Shown here: positions 1-7,543 of the stretch, piece after piece
Layout of the letters: each line of letters begins with the position of its first letter
Position numbering within the stretch: position 1 is the stretch's first letter
Assembly: GCA_002169115.2 (NCBI GenBank)
Contig: NHJS02000024.1
Coordinates: 21,703 to 37,334, forward strand
Length of the DNA stretch: 15,632 nucleotides
Origin: a bacterium TMED221
Lineage (GTDB): Bacteria; Actinomycetota; Acidimicrobiia; Actinomarinales; Actinomarinaceae
Reading direction: 5' to 3'
The notes under the pieces: model-generated
Told to the model about the DNA's origin: nothing
What the model saw: the letters and a program-made list of their open reading frames with translations, nothing else
Databases searched by the model: none
Made by a program: the position numbers and the translations under genes

Positions 1-1
1 A

Positions 2-610
2 CTTTTTGTTAGTGCTTGTGGTTCTAATGAGGTAGAGGAGATAACCGAAACTACAATACAAGATAATAAAGGAGAATCGACAATGAGTGACGAAAAAGTA
101 TATTCATCCATGCCAGAGATGAGTATTGATCAGAGTAAATCATACACAGCTGTAATACAAACTTCAATGGGGGATCTAACTGTTGAGTTTTTTAGTGATA
201 CTGCACCAGTAACAGTTAATAATTTTATATCACTTTCAAATGATGGATACTACGACAATATAATTTTTCACAGAGTTATTTCTGGATTCATGATTCAAGG
301 TGGAGATCCAAGTGGAACTGGACACGGAGAATATGGAAAGTTTCCTGGTTACACCTTTGAAGACGAACTCAACAATCAACAACCTTATGAAAAGGGTATA
401 TTAGCAATGGCTAATGCGGGTCCAAATACAAACGGTAGCCAGTTTTTTATTATGCATGTTGATTATCCATTACCTTACCAATACACAATTTTTGGTAAAG
501 TTACTGATGGTTTTGATGTAATTGATACAATAGCTTCTGTGCAAACAGCTGAGGGTGATAGACCAGTTGAAGATGTTGTCATCTTAGGAGTTACTGTTTC
601 AAGCAGTTAA
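2..610 (+). CDS. Cyclophilin-type peptidyl-prolyl cis-trans isomerase, predicted lipoprotein, 5' end outside window
   Basis: Cyclophilins catalyse cis-trans isomerisation of X-proline bonds and help proteins fold. The family is shown by FHRVISGFMIQGGDP (starting near base 269), carrying the catalytic Arg and the Phe-Met-x-Gln of the active site, by MANAGPNTNGSQFFI, and by LPYQYTIFGKV, the tyrosine form seen in actinobacterial members. An ATG at 83 gives a plausible 175-residue protein, but the frame stays open back to base 2 and reads LFVSACGSNE there. VSAC is a good lipobox, with the acylated Cys at bases 17-19, followed by an acidic, Thr-rich linker. I therefore take the ATG at 83 as internal and the protein as exported and lipid-anchored, with the signal peptide start beyond the left edge. 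Its stop overlaps the end of the opposing gene by 20 bases. In mycobacteria a ppiB gene sits near relA, so its presence near this locus is not surprising. Family call is firm; the lipoprotein start is inferred. Confidence 0.9.
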   Translation, partial: LFVSACGSNEVEEITETTIQDNKGESTMSDEKVYSSMPEMSIDQSKSYTAVIQTSMGDLTVEFFSDTAPVTVNNFISLSNDGYYDNIIFHRVISGFMIQGGDPSGTGHGEYGKFPGYTFEDELNNQQPYEKGILAMANAGPNTNGSQFFIMHVDYPLPYQYTIFGKVTDGFDVIDTIASVQTAEGDRPVEDVVILGVTVSSS

Positions 611-1163
611 TTGTTTTGTTAGACAGGTGTCCTCCTGAAATACCTTTAGAAGATGATTTTAAATAACCTTTTTGGAATGCCTCTTTAATTATATTTTTTA
701 TATAACTTTTTGAGTAACCAGTTTTGTTTGCCAAAACAGTTGTGATATTAGTTTCATAAGAAAGACAAGTTTGTATATATACGTAAGAAAACTTAGCGAG
801 AAAAGTGTTTCTATCTGTCTTATCAGTCCTTTTATGTACTTCTGTTAATAATTTACGATAATTTAGATCTGGTTGATAAGTAAAGTTAATTTTATTTTGA
901 ACACTTTTCTTATCAAGACCAATGTATGCATTGATTAGTTTTATAGATCTCTTTATCAGTGTGTGAATATTTATTTTCCTTAACTCCGTTGAACTTATGT
1001 TTGCATGTGTATTTTTGGTATTAATTACTGTTATTTTGTTTAGAACTAATTGATACACATTTAAACTAACAAATTCACAAATGACTGTATGTTTTTTTAG
1101 AACATCATTAAAGCTTATTTGTATAAAATCAGAATGAATCTCTATTTTAACCTTTTTCTTCAT
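591..1163 (-). CDS. Unrecognised protein with C-terminal helix-turn-helix
   Basis: I do not recognise this 190-residue Lys/Asn/Thr/Ile-rich protein by name. The first 100 residues show no motif I can place. Residues about 118-180 look like a helix-turn-helix tail: a helix with FLAKFSYVYIQ, then TTVLANKTGYSKSYIKNIIK as the turn and recognition helix, then EAFQKGYL and a GISGGHLS tail. This resembles the pattern of small actinobacterial and phage-borne HTH proteins that read roughly AVAERLGVSRSTAARWVxRARExGLL followed by a Gly-Gly tail. DNA binding is therefore likely and a regulatory role is possible, but no target is visible. It is the only complete minus-strand gene here, lying between two plus-strand genes; a sample of its 5' part (1081-1140, 14 G+C of 60) is more AT-rich than its 3' end (601-660, 20 of 60). 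No Shine-Dalgarno sequence precedes the ATG. Reality as a gene is likely; function is unknown. Confidence 0.7.
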   Translation of the reverse strand: MKKKVKIEIHSDFIQISFNDVLKKHTVICEFVSLNVYQLVLNKITVINTKNTHANISSTELRKINIHTLIKRSIKLINAYIGLDKKSVQNKINFTYQPDLNYRKLLTEVHKRTDKTDRNTFLAKFSYVYIQTCLSYETNITTVLANKTGYSKSYIKNIIKEAFQKGYLKSSSKGISGGHLSNKTINCLKQ

Positions 1164-1228
1164 AATCTATTAAAACATAAATTCTTATAGGTTTTTTGTT
1201 GTTAAAAATAATAGTTCTTAAGTTTCAC

Positions 1229-1234
1229 TAATAT
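1229..1234 (+). promoter_or_regulatory. Possible -10 element (TAATAT) of a leaderless thrS promoter
   Basis: The 79-base gap between the divergent HTH gene and thrS holds TAATAT ending 8 bases before the thrS ATG; the overlapping TATTAG at 1232-1237 ends 5 bases before it. Either would place transcription start at or next to the ATG. There is no Shine-Dalgarno sequence before this ATG, which agrees with a leaderless message. No -35 hexamer at normal spacing was seen. On the minus strand, TTTAAT (bases 1174-1169) lies 5 bases before the opposing ATG and could serve that gene in the same way. AT-rich DNA gives such matches by chance, so this is a weak call. Confidence 0.35.
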
Positions 1235-1242
1235 TAGAACAA

Positions 1243-3174
1243 ATGAATATTGAAATAACATTACCTGATGAATCTGTACGCACGTACGAGAAAGCTATAA
1301 CTGGTGAGGAAATTGCCTTTGATATAGGTCCAAAATTAGGTAAAGATGCTGTAGCTATAGAGATAAATAGGAAACTCTATGATACGTCTTACGTAATTAC
1401 AGAAAACGCTTCAATCAAAATTCTTACAAAAAAAGACATACAATCTTTATCTATACTCAGGCACTCGTCTGCGCATCTTCTTGCTCAAGCAGTCCTAAAT
1501 CTCTACCCAGGTACTTTGTATGGAGTAGGTCCAGACATAGAAGATGGTTTTTATTACGATTTTCTTTTTAAAGAAAATATTAGCGATGCTGATTTACCAA
1601 AGATTGAAAAAGAAATGCTGAAACTATCTAAAGCTAATCAACTATTCGTAAAATCTATTCAAAAAAAACCCGACGCAATGGATTTATTTAAGAATCAGCA
1701 ATTCAAGATGGAATTAATTGATAGTGCAGATGAATCAGAAGGTGTTGAAGATTCTGAAGTTTCTTTATATTCAAATAATGAATTTATAGATTTATGCAGA
1801 GGCCCACATGTTCCGAACACAGGTTTCATAAAACACTTTAAACTAACTCGTCTAGGTGGAGCTTACTGGAGGGGAGATGAAAATAATTCTCAACTTCAAA
1901 GAATATATGGAACTAGTTGGTTCAACAAAGAAGATCTTGAACAGTATTTAACACGTAGAGTTGAAGCTGAGAAACGTGATCATAGGAAAATAGGTAAACA
2001 GTTAGAGCTTTTTACAACTGCAGACGAACTTGGTCCCGGGCAATTTTTATGGAAACCAAACGGAGCCTTATTAAGAAATACAATTGAAAATTATAGCAAG
2101 AAGGCTCATATTAATAATGGTTATGATTTTGTAAATACACCCCATATTGGTCGCTCGGTTCTCTGGGAAACTTCGGGTCATTTAGAACATTATGAGGAGG
2201 GAATGTATCCACCTTTGCAGAGTAAGGACAATGACGATAAATACTATCTTAAACCAATGAATTGTCCTTTTCATATACTGATCTACAAGAGTGAATTACG
2301 TTCCTATAAAGAATTGCCAATAAGACTGTTCGAACTCGGTTCTGTTTACCGATTTGAAAAAACAGGAGTTTTACATGGCTTGCTTAGAGCAAGAGGTTTT
2401 ACACAAGATGACGCGCACATATTTTGTACTTTTGATCAAATTAACACTGAGGTAAACAATCTACTTCGATTCTCAATTGCATTACTTAAATCCTTTGGTT
2501 TCAAAAATATTGAAGCAGATTTATCAACTAAACCTAATAAAGCTATAGGAAACGATGAGGATTGGAACATAGCTACTAGGTCATTAGAAGTCGCATTAGA
2601 AGACGAGGGGATTGACTTTGTAACTGCAGAGGGAGAAGGTGCATTTTATGGACCAAAAATCGATCTTCACGTCAAAGATGCCATAGGTAGAAGGTGGCAA
2701 TTATCAACCATTCAAATCGATTTTGCGCAACCAGATAATTTTGATTTAGAGTATGTAACTACCAAGAATTCAAAAGATAGACCAGTAATGATACATCGTG
2801 CCTTGTTGGGTTCAATTGAAAGATTTACAGGAATTCTCATCGAACATTATGCAGGAGAATTTCCGTCATGGTTAGCACCTACGCAGTTAAAGATACTTAC
2901 CATTGGTGATGTCTCAGATTATGTAAAGAACATAACTGCTAAATTATCTGGTGTACGTTTCGAAATTGATGATAGAAACATAAGGTTAGGTGAAAAGATT
3001 CATGATGCGAAGAAACAAAATATACCACTGACTTTAATTATTGGTGAAAAAGACTTATCGAACAACACGGGATCTTTAAATATTCTTAATAGCGAAAGTA
3101 AAAATAATTTAGATATCGCGTCATTAGTGGACTTTATTATTGATGACGTGACAGAACCAGAATTTGAATTCTAA
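1243..3174 (+). CDS. thrS: Threonyl-tRNA synthetase
   Basis: Charges tRNA-Thr with threonine in the cytoplasm. All family parts are visible over 643 residues, the normal length. A TGS domain occupies about residues 1-61. The editing domain follows, with HSSAH (the HxxxH pair) near residue 75 and CRGPH supplying its Cys and His. The class II core has motif 2 around LGSVYRFEKTGVLHGLLRAR, MNCPF with the zinc-binding Cys, the substrate-site WQLSTIQIDF, and motif 3 PVMIHRALLGSIERF. A C-terminal anticodon-binding domain begins near LAPTQLKILTIG. The ATG fits the family N-terminus (MNIEITLPDES). It is the first gene of the long plus-strand run and shares one base with the next gene (TAATG). Nothing unusual in the catalytic or editing residues. 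Confidence 0.97.
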   Translation: MNIEITLPDESVRTYEKAITGEEIAFDIGPKLGKDAVAIEINRKLYDTSYVITENASIKILTKKDIQSLSILRHSSAHLLAQAVLNLYPGTLYGVGPDIEDGFYYDFLFKENISDADLPKIEKEMLKLSKANQLFVKSIQKKPDAMDLFKNQQFKMELIDSADESEGVEDSEVSLYSNNEFIDLCRGPHVPNTGFIKHFKLTRLGGAYWRGDENNSQLQRIYGTSWFNKEDLEQYLTRRVEAEKRDHRKIGKQLELFTTADELGPGQFLWKPNGALLRNTIENYSKKAHINNGYDFVNTPHIGRSVLWETSGHLEHYEEGMYPPLQSKDNDDKYYLKPMNCPFHILIYKSELRSYKELPIRLFELGSVYRFEKTGVLHGLLRARGFTQDDAHIFCTFDQINTEVNNLLRFSIALLKSFGFKNIEADLSTKPNKAIGNDEDWNIATRSLEVALEDEGIDFVTAEGEGAFYGPKIDLHVKDAIGRRWQLSTIQIDFAQPDNFDLEYVTTKNSKDRPVMIHRALLGSIERFTGILIEHYAGEFPSWLAPTQLKILTIGDVSDYVKNITAKLSGVRFEIDDRNIRLGEKIHDAKKQNIPLTLIIGEKDLSNNTGSLNILNSESKNNLDIASLVDFIIDDVTEPEFEF

Positions 3175-3665
3175 TGGTTGACAGAATAGAAATTTCACAA
3201 GAAGCTGCAGATAAGCAGGTTATCCCTGAAGATTTAAACTCACTAGCTGTAGGTAGTTATATAATTCCTGATCCGCAGCGTAGAAAAACATACGGTTTTT
3301 TGCTAATAATCACAGCGTTAATAAGCCAATTTATATTTTACTTTAATGATTGGTTGAGTGTCACAGCCGGTGCCGTGCTTGTGTTTTTCACTGGAATTTC
3401 TATTCTTCTTATTAACAACACAATTGAAGTAAAGCAATCACATGTTATCCAAACAGTATCAAGCTATATTCCACACTCAATTGGGTATTATTCTATAGCT
3501 TTAACTTTTGAGTTTGTTAAAAATTTATTTTTTCTAAAACCCGTATGGACTGTTATCGTTTATGATCACAACAATCCACCTACGAATAAAACAATTATAG
3601 AAATAGATGCGTCTACAGCTGAATTAGTTTCTGAAATATATACAGAACCTATTAAAAATGCTTGA
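3174..3665 (+). CDS. Hypothetical two-helix membrane protein
   Basis: A 163-residue protein of unknown function. Residues 1-36 are hydrophilic and end in a basic PDPQRRK stretch; two strongly hydrophobic segments follow at about 38-58 and 61-81, probably a membrane hairpin. Residues 85-163 look soluble, with alternating strand-like segments (KPVWTVIVYD, KTIIEIDAS) and a short helix near the end. No catalytic motif was seen. It begins on the last base of thrS and overlaps the next gene by 8 bases, so it is almost certainly translated with them. In mycobacteria this slot between thrS and pgsA1 holds a HIT-family protein; this one is not HIT-like, as no HxHxH motif is present. Its position suggests a link with the membrane lipid genes downstream, which is only inference. 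Confidence 0.8.
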   Translation: MVDRIEISQEAADKQVIPEDLNSLAVGSYIIPDPQRRKTYGFLLIITALISQFIFYFNDWLSVTAGAVLVFFTGISILLINNTIEVKQSHVIQTVSSYIPHSIGYYSIALTFEFVKNLFFLKPVWTVIVYDHNNPPTNKTIIEIDASTAELVSEIYTEPIKNA

Positions 3666-4224
3666 AAAATATTTTAAACCTGCATCCGAACAGTTTGCTA
3701 AACCGTTTATCAAACTTTGCATTCTGTTAAAGATACAACCAAATGTCCTTTCTGTCATCGGTATATTGGTTGTTATCCTGGGATCTCTTTTCTTTCTTGG
3801 AGATAATAAAAACTTAGGCATTGTATTAATCTTTCTTGGCAGTGCTGTAGATGGTTTAGATGGACCCTTAGCTAGAACGTTAAATAAAACTACAAAACAG
3901 GGAGCCCTCCTTGACTCAACAATAGATAGAATAGGTGAACTATTTATTTGGGCTGTAATTGGTATTAACTATGTAAGTTCAAATATAGAACTCTTTACAA
4001 TCTTTTCTATTGTCACATCATCAAGCTTGATTCCTTATTTACGTGCTAAGTCAGAAGTTCATGGTATTGACAACAAGGTTGGTATAGCTGCACGTCCTGA
4101 AAGAGTATTGTTTGCTGTCTTTTACATGTATTTTCAGTTCTCTTTTAATTTTGTATATTTATTTGCACTATTTACATGGACCACAGTTTGGCAACGTTTT
4201 ATCAAACTTTATAAAGCTTTATAG
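3658..4224 (+). CDS. pgsA: CDP-alcohol phosphotransferase, probable phosphatidylinositol phosphate synthase
   Basis: Integral membrane enzyme that transfers a phosphatidyl group from CDP-diacylglycerol to an alcohol. The full family motif D-x2-DG-x2-AR-x8-G-x3-D-x3-D is present at residues 65-90 (D65, D68, R73, G82, D86, D90), with hydrophobic segments on both sides. Two features resemble the actinobacterial enzyme that uses inositol phosphate: PYLRAKSEVHGI, matching the YIKARAEAxGL region, and ARPERVLF, matching the ERPERL region. The neighbours support this: the next two genes are the PIM acyltransferase and PimA, which act on phosphatidylinositol. At 188 residues it is close to normal length. 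It overlaps the gene before it by 8 bases and the next by one (TAGTG). No Shine-Dalgarno sequence is visible, so translational coupling is likely. A phosphatidylglycerophosphate synthase is the less likely alternative. Confidence 0.88.
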   Translation: MLEKYFKPASEQFAKPFIKLCILLKIQPNVLSVIGILVVILGSLFFLGDNKNLGIVLIFLGSAVDGLDGPLARTLNKTTKQGALLDSTIDRIGELFIWAVIGINYVSSNIELFTIFSIVTSSSLIPYLRAKSEVHGIDNKVGIAARPERVLFAVFYMYFQFSFNFVYLFALFTWTTVWQRFIKLYKAL

Positions 4225-5093
4225 TGAAAAATATACAATTTTACATTATTAAAACACTTCATTTAGTACTGAAGGGCTTAAACCTCTCTACGATATTACT
4301 TGTTGCTTATCTGATAGGACCTCTATATTATATTATTTCATTTCGCAACAGCTATAAACTCAACTTCCGTAAAGCAAAATTTAGCAAGCAAAGTGATTTA
4401 AATTACAGTCCGTTAAAAGTAAAAATTAATTATGTAAAGTATTGGCTCGAAACACTTTGGTTAACTAAAGAAAATTTCGAACAAAATATTATGGATGAAG
4501 TAGAGATAATAAATGTTGAGTACATCGAAAATCTAATGAACACCGAAAAAGGTTTAATTTTTGCACTACCACATTTAGGTAATTGGGAGATGGCTATTCC
4601 AGTAGGTAAAACTATAGGTTTAGATCTTGTTGCTGTTGCTGAACCATTAAATAATCGAAAAGTATTACATTGGTTTAAGTCCTTAAGAGAGGATTTAGGA
4701 TGCGAAATTATAATTGGTGGTAAAGGACAGAATACTTTTAGTTTGGTTCAAGATAAGATAAATAACGGAAAACACGTATGCCTACTTTCGGAGAGAACCA
4801 TCAATAAGCATGGTGTTGGAGTTGAGTTTTTTGGTGATATTGCCTCTTTCCCTAAAGGGCCAGTAGCACTTGCCTTGAAAACAGAAGTCCCAATTATCCC
4901 AGCTGCTTTTCTTAAGATTGATGGTAAATATACGCTTATTTTTGAAAAACCATTCTATGTACCCCTTTTTGATAATGAAGCGCAAAGTATACAGCAGGGT
5001 ATGAAAGTACTGTCCAAATCTTTTGAAAGATTAATATCAAGAGACATCAATCAATGGCATTCCATTCAGCCTGTCTGGGTTAATGAGTATTAA
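4224..5093 (+). CDS. Phosphatidylinositol mannoside acyltransferase (LPLAT/LpxL-like)
   Basis: Predicted membrane-associated enzyme that moves a fatty acyl chain from an acyl carrier onto a mannose of phosphatidylinositol mannoside. The 289-residue protein belongs to the lipid A acyltransferase-like family: HLGNWE gives the catalytic H-x4-E (H117, E122), and GVGVEFFGDIASFPKGPVAL at about 197-216 is the family's conserved block. A hydrophobic stretch at about 22-40 may anchor it in the membrane. It starts with GTG that shares its G with the stop of the preceding gene; no better start is seen. The next gene, pimA, begins 11 bases before this one ends. In mycobacteria the same position holds PatA (Rv2611c). 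The family is clear; the exact acceptor is inferred from its neighbours. Confidence 0.88.
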   Translation: MKNIQFYIIKTLHLVLKGLNLSTILLVAYLIGPLYYIISFRNSYKLNFRKAKFSKQSDLNYSPLKVKINYVKYWLETLWLTKENFEQNIMDEVEIINVEYIENLMNTEKGLIFALPHLGNWEMAIPVGKTIGLDLVAVAEPLNNRKVLHWFKSLREDLGCEIIIGGKGQNTFSLVQDKINNGKHVCLLSERTINKHGVGVEFFGDIASFPKGPVALALKTEVPIIPAAFLKIDGKYTLIFEKPFYVPLFDNEAQSIQQGMKVLSKSFERLISRDINQWHSIQPVWVNEY

Positions 5094-6066
5094 TATTCTC
5101 TTAGTGTCCCCATATAGTATGAACTTTTTTGGGGGAGTTCAAAATCAAATTGATCTTATTAAAACATCTTTAGAGGGAAAAGAGTTTAAAGTGAAGGTTT
5201 TGAGTCCTGATTCACCAGACTTCAATATAGGCAAGGCAATTAAGATACCCTTTAATGGTTCGATAGCCCCAATAAAGGTATTGGCTAAAAGAAAAATTAT
5301 TAGAGAAAGTTTAAACTGGGCTGACATTATTCATATTCATGAACCTTTTATACCATTATTTTTTTGGCGTCTTCCAGTGAATTCTAAAACTATAATTACA
5401 CACCACTCATCACTATCAGTGTTGATGAGTTTTTTCCAGAAGATATTGATTAAAAACGAAGTAAAAGCAGCGAAGATAACAGCTGTGAGTAATGAAGCCT
5501 CTAAAAATGTGGTTCCAGGCCGTGATGTGAAGATTATACCGAATGCAATTCCAAACCAACATATCAATATAGAATTCACCAACAGTCAAGATATACTTTT
5601 CATAGGGAGAAATGAAAAACGAAAAAATTTTAAACTTTACTATCAGCTATCTAATCTATTAAAAAATTCAACTTATAGTTTTCGTGCAATAACAAATAAA
5701 TATATTTATTCACCAAATATTGAATTATTTATAAACCCAGATGATGAGATTAAAAATGAGGTTTTAAAAGGTTCATCTATATATCTAGCAGTCAACACTC
5801 ACGGAGAAAGTTTTGGAATTACTATTCTTGAAGCTATAAATGCTGGTTGTACAGCAGTTTGTAGTGATATCTCAGCATTTAAGGATCTGCTTGGTGATAG
5901 CGGTGTTTATTTTAAAAACAATAATTTAGAGGACCTTAAACAAACTGTTGAACAATTGGATACAGATGAGATACAGACAATTTACAATAAGCAAAAAACA
6001 CATATTGAAAAATATCACGTAGATAAAGTAATGCCCTCTTGGATTTCACTCTATACGCAGATATAG
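5083..6066 (+). CDS. pimA: Phosphatidylinositol alpha-mannosyltransferase PimA
   Basis: GT4-family enzyme that adds the first mannose from GDP-mannose to phosphatidylinositol at the cytoplasmic face of the membrane. PimA-like landmarks run the length of the protein: FFGGVQNQ (15-22), AIKIPFNGSIAPI (52-64), DIIHIHEPFIP (81-91), ITHHSS (105-110), AVSNEA (134-139), FIGRNEKRKNF (173-183) and HGESFGITILEA (240-251) carrying the E-x7-E pair (E242, E250). The two Rossmann-like halves of GT-B enzymes are evident. At 327 residues it is shorter than mycobacterial PimA, which I recall as about 370-390, mainly through shorter loops in the C-terminal half. It overlaps the acyltransferase gene by 11 bases. 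PIM production would be expected to give this organism an inositol-lipid envelope. Confidence 0.9.
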   Translation: MSINILLVSPYSMNFFGGVQNQIDLIKTSLEGKEFKVKVLSPDSPDFNIGKAIKIPFNGSIAPIKVLAKRKIIRESLNWADIIHIHEPFIPLFFWRLPVNSKTIITHHSSLSVLMSFFQKILIKNEVKAAKITAVSNEASKNVVPGRDVKIIPNAIPNQHINIEFTNSQDILFIGRNEKRKNFKLYYQLSNLLKNSTYSFRAITNKYIYSPNIELFINPDDEIKNEVLKGSSIYLAVNTHGESFGITILEAINAGCTAVCSDISAFKDLLGDSGVYFKNNNLEDLKQTVEQLDTDEIQTIYNKQKTHIEKYHVDKVMPSWISLYTQI

Positions 6067-6079
6067 TTAAAATTATATT
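6066..6079 (+). promoter_or_regulatory. Possible leaderless promoter before pdxS (GTTAAAATTA)
   Basis: The 13-base gap before pdxS contains TAAAAT at 6068-6073, ending 6 bases before the ATG, the spacing expected when a -10 element drives a message that starts at the start codon. The same ten bases GTTAAAATTA, with the same 4-base distance to the ATG, stand before the nuclease gene at 8290. There is no Shine-Dalgarno sequence. The repeat with identical spacing is seen directly; promoter function is inferred. Confidence 0.45.
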
Positions 6080-6964
6080 ATGAAAACTGAGTCAACATTT
6101 AAAGTAAAAAAAGGGTTAGCCGAAATGCTTAAAGGCGGTGTCATTATGGATGTCGTTAACGCAGAACAGGCAAAGATTGCAGAAAAATCTGGTGCTGTTG
6201 CGGTTATGGCACTTGAAAGAATACCAGCAGATATTAGGGCTGAAGGTGGTGTATCTAGAATGTCATCTGTAGAGGTAATTCAAGAAGTTATGGATACAGT
6301 ATCTATACCAGTCATGGCAAAAGCTAGAATTGGTCATTTCGTAGAAGCACAAATGCTTGAAGAATTAGGTATTGACTTTATAGATGAAAGTGAAGTTTTA
6401 ACACCAGCTGATGATGTGAACCACATAAGTAAACATGAAATTAAAACTCCATTTGTAAATGGAGCTACAAATATTGGTGAGGCGTGTAGGAGAATAGGTG
6501 AAGGCGCAGCAATGATTAGAACTAAAGGTGAAGCTGGAACAGGTAATGTAATTGAAGCCGTTAGACACATGAGAAGCATGACAAAAGGAATTAGTAAAAT
6601 CTCAATGGCTGATGATAATGAGCTTATGGCCATAGCTAAGAATACAGGATCACCCTATGAGGTTGTTAGAACTATTAAAGAATTGGGAAAGTTACCTGTT
6701 GTTAACTTTGCTGCTGGAGGTATAGCTACGCCAGCAGATGCAGCTCTTATGATGCAACTCGGGTGTGATGGGGTATTTGTCGGTTCAGGCATATTTAAGA
6801 GTGGCGACCCACTCGAGAGAGCTGAAGCGATAGTAGTGGCAACAACAAATTACAACAATCCAGCCGTTTTAGTTGAGGTATCTAAAAACCTCGGTGAAGC
6901 AATGGTGGGAATTAATATTGATGATCTTGATGAATCGGAGAAATTAGCCAAAAGAGGTTGGTAA
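6080..6964 (+). CDS. pdxS: Pyridoxal 5'-phosphate synthase subunit PdxS
   Basis: Synthase subunit of the DXP-independent vitamin B6 pathway; it makes PLP from ribose 5-phosphate, glyceraldehyde 3-phosphate and ammonia supplied by PdxT. The 294-residue protein is full length and very well conserved. Catalytic residues stand at the family's usual positions: D24 in VIMDVVN, K81 in [10 protein letters not shown] and K149 in [11 protein letters not shown]. The phosphate-binding loop [12 protein letters not shown] and the FVGSGIF segment are intact. The ATG matches the family start. pdxT follows with no gap, so the two subunits should be made together, as their shared dodecamer-based complex needs. 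Confidence 0.98.
   Translation: MKTESTFKVKKGLAEMLKGGVIMDVVNAEQAKIAEKSGAVAVMALERIPADIRAEGGVSRMSSVEVIQEVMDTVSIPVMAKARIGHFVEAQMLEELGIDFIDESEVLTPADDVNHISKHEIKTPFVNGATNIGEACRRIGEGAAMIRTKGEAGTGNVIEAVRHMRSMTKGISKISMADDNELMAIAKNTGSPYEVVRTIKELGKLPVVNFAAGGIATPADAALMMQLGCDGVFVGSGIFKSGDPLERAEAIVVATTNYNNPAVLVEVSKNLGEAMVGINIDDLDESEKLAKRGW
6952..6957 (+). promoter_or_regulatory. Ribosome binding site of pdxT (AAGAGG)
   Basis: AAGAGG lies inside the end of pdxS, 7 bases before the TTG start of pdxT. It is one of the few good Shine-Dalgarno matches in this window and supports the unusual start codon. Confidence 0.6.
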
Positions 6965-7543
6965 TTGAAAACTGGAATACTAGCTCTTCAAGGTAATTTT
7001 TACGAACATGCTACAGCTTTAAAACAAATTAATAGAGACTATATTCTTATAAAAAGACCAGAGGATTTAAATAAAATAGATTCACTCATTTTGCCTGGTG
7101 GAGAATCAACAGCAATGTTGAAGATAGAAGAAGAAAATAACCTCTTCGAGAATATTAAAACATTAATAGATTCAGGTATACCAACACTAGGAACCTGTGC
7201 AGGATTAATACTGCTTTCTACGAACGATGTACTGGGCAGAGAAACGCTACAATCAATCGACTGTAGTATTGAAAGGAATAGTTATGGTAGGCAAAATCAG
7301 TCATTTGAGGCTTTAGTTAAATTTCATGACTTCACTGGTGTCTACTGCTTCATAAGAGCACCTAAAATAATCGCTTACGGTGAGGATGTTAAGCCGATAG
7401 CTTTTTTAGACAATGAAGTTGTTGGTATTCAAAAAAATAATGTTGTTGGATTGAGTTTTCATCCTGAACTAACAAATGATGTAAATTATTTAGAGTGGTT
7501 AGAAAGTTTTATCTTGAAAGGTTCAAATGTCGGGACACTCTAA
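6965..7543 (+). CDS. pdxT: Pyridoxal 5'-phosphate synthase glutaminase subunit PdxT
   Basis: Class I glutamine amidotransferase that releases ammonia from glutamine and channels it to PdxS. The catalytic triad is present: C78 in GTCAGL, and H166 and E168 in FHPEL. The glutamine-binding PGGESTAM (44-51) and FIRAP (129-133) are also in place. At 192 residues it is of normal length. Translation starts at TTG directly after the pdxS TAA; from there the protein reads MKTGILALQG, exactly the family N-terminus, and no other start fits. The AAGAGG 7 bases upstream backs this. It is in the same frame as pdxS, separated only by the stop codon. Its last 17 bases overlap yebC. Confidence 0.97.
   Translation: MKTGILALQGNFYEHATALKQINRDYILIKRPEDLNKIDSLILPGGESTAMLKIEEENNLFENIKTLIDSGIPTLGTCAGLILLSTNDVLGRETLQSIDCSIERNSYGRQNQSFEALVKFHDFTGVYCFIRAPKIIAYGEDVKPIAFLDNEVVGIQKNNVVGLSFHPELTNDVNYLEWLESFILKGSNVGTL
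7517..7521 (+). promoter_or_regulatory. Ribosome binding site of yebC (AAAGG)
   Basis: AAAGG ends 5 bases before the yebC ATG, inside the end of pdxT. It is a fair Shine-Dalgarno match and supports the start chosen. Confidence 0.5.

Noticed and set aside
83..610. The ATG at 83 as the true start of the cyclophilin
   Set aside because: The same frame is open further left and encodes a lipobox, which is unlikely by chance, so the ATG is taken as internal.
641..660. Short inverted repeat near the convergent gene ends, CAGG-6-CCTG at about 625-638, as a terminator
   Set aside because: The stem is only four pairs, lies within the HTH coding region (Gly-Gly tail) and has no T-run; not a credible terminator.
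6334..6633. 99-residue open frame on the minus strand
   Set aside because: It is antisense to the conserved core of pdxS; hydrophobic content follows from the complementary codons.
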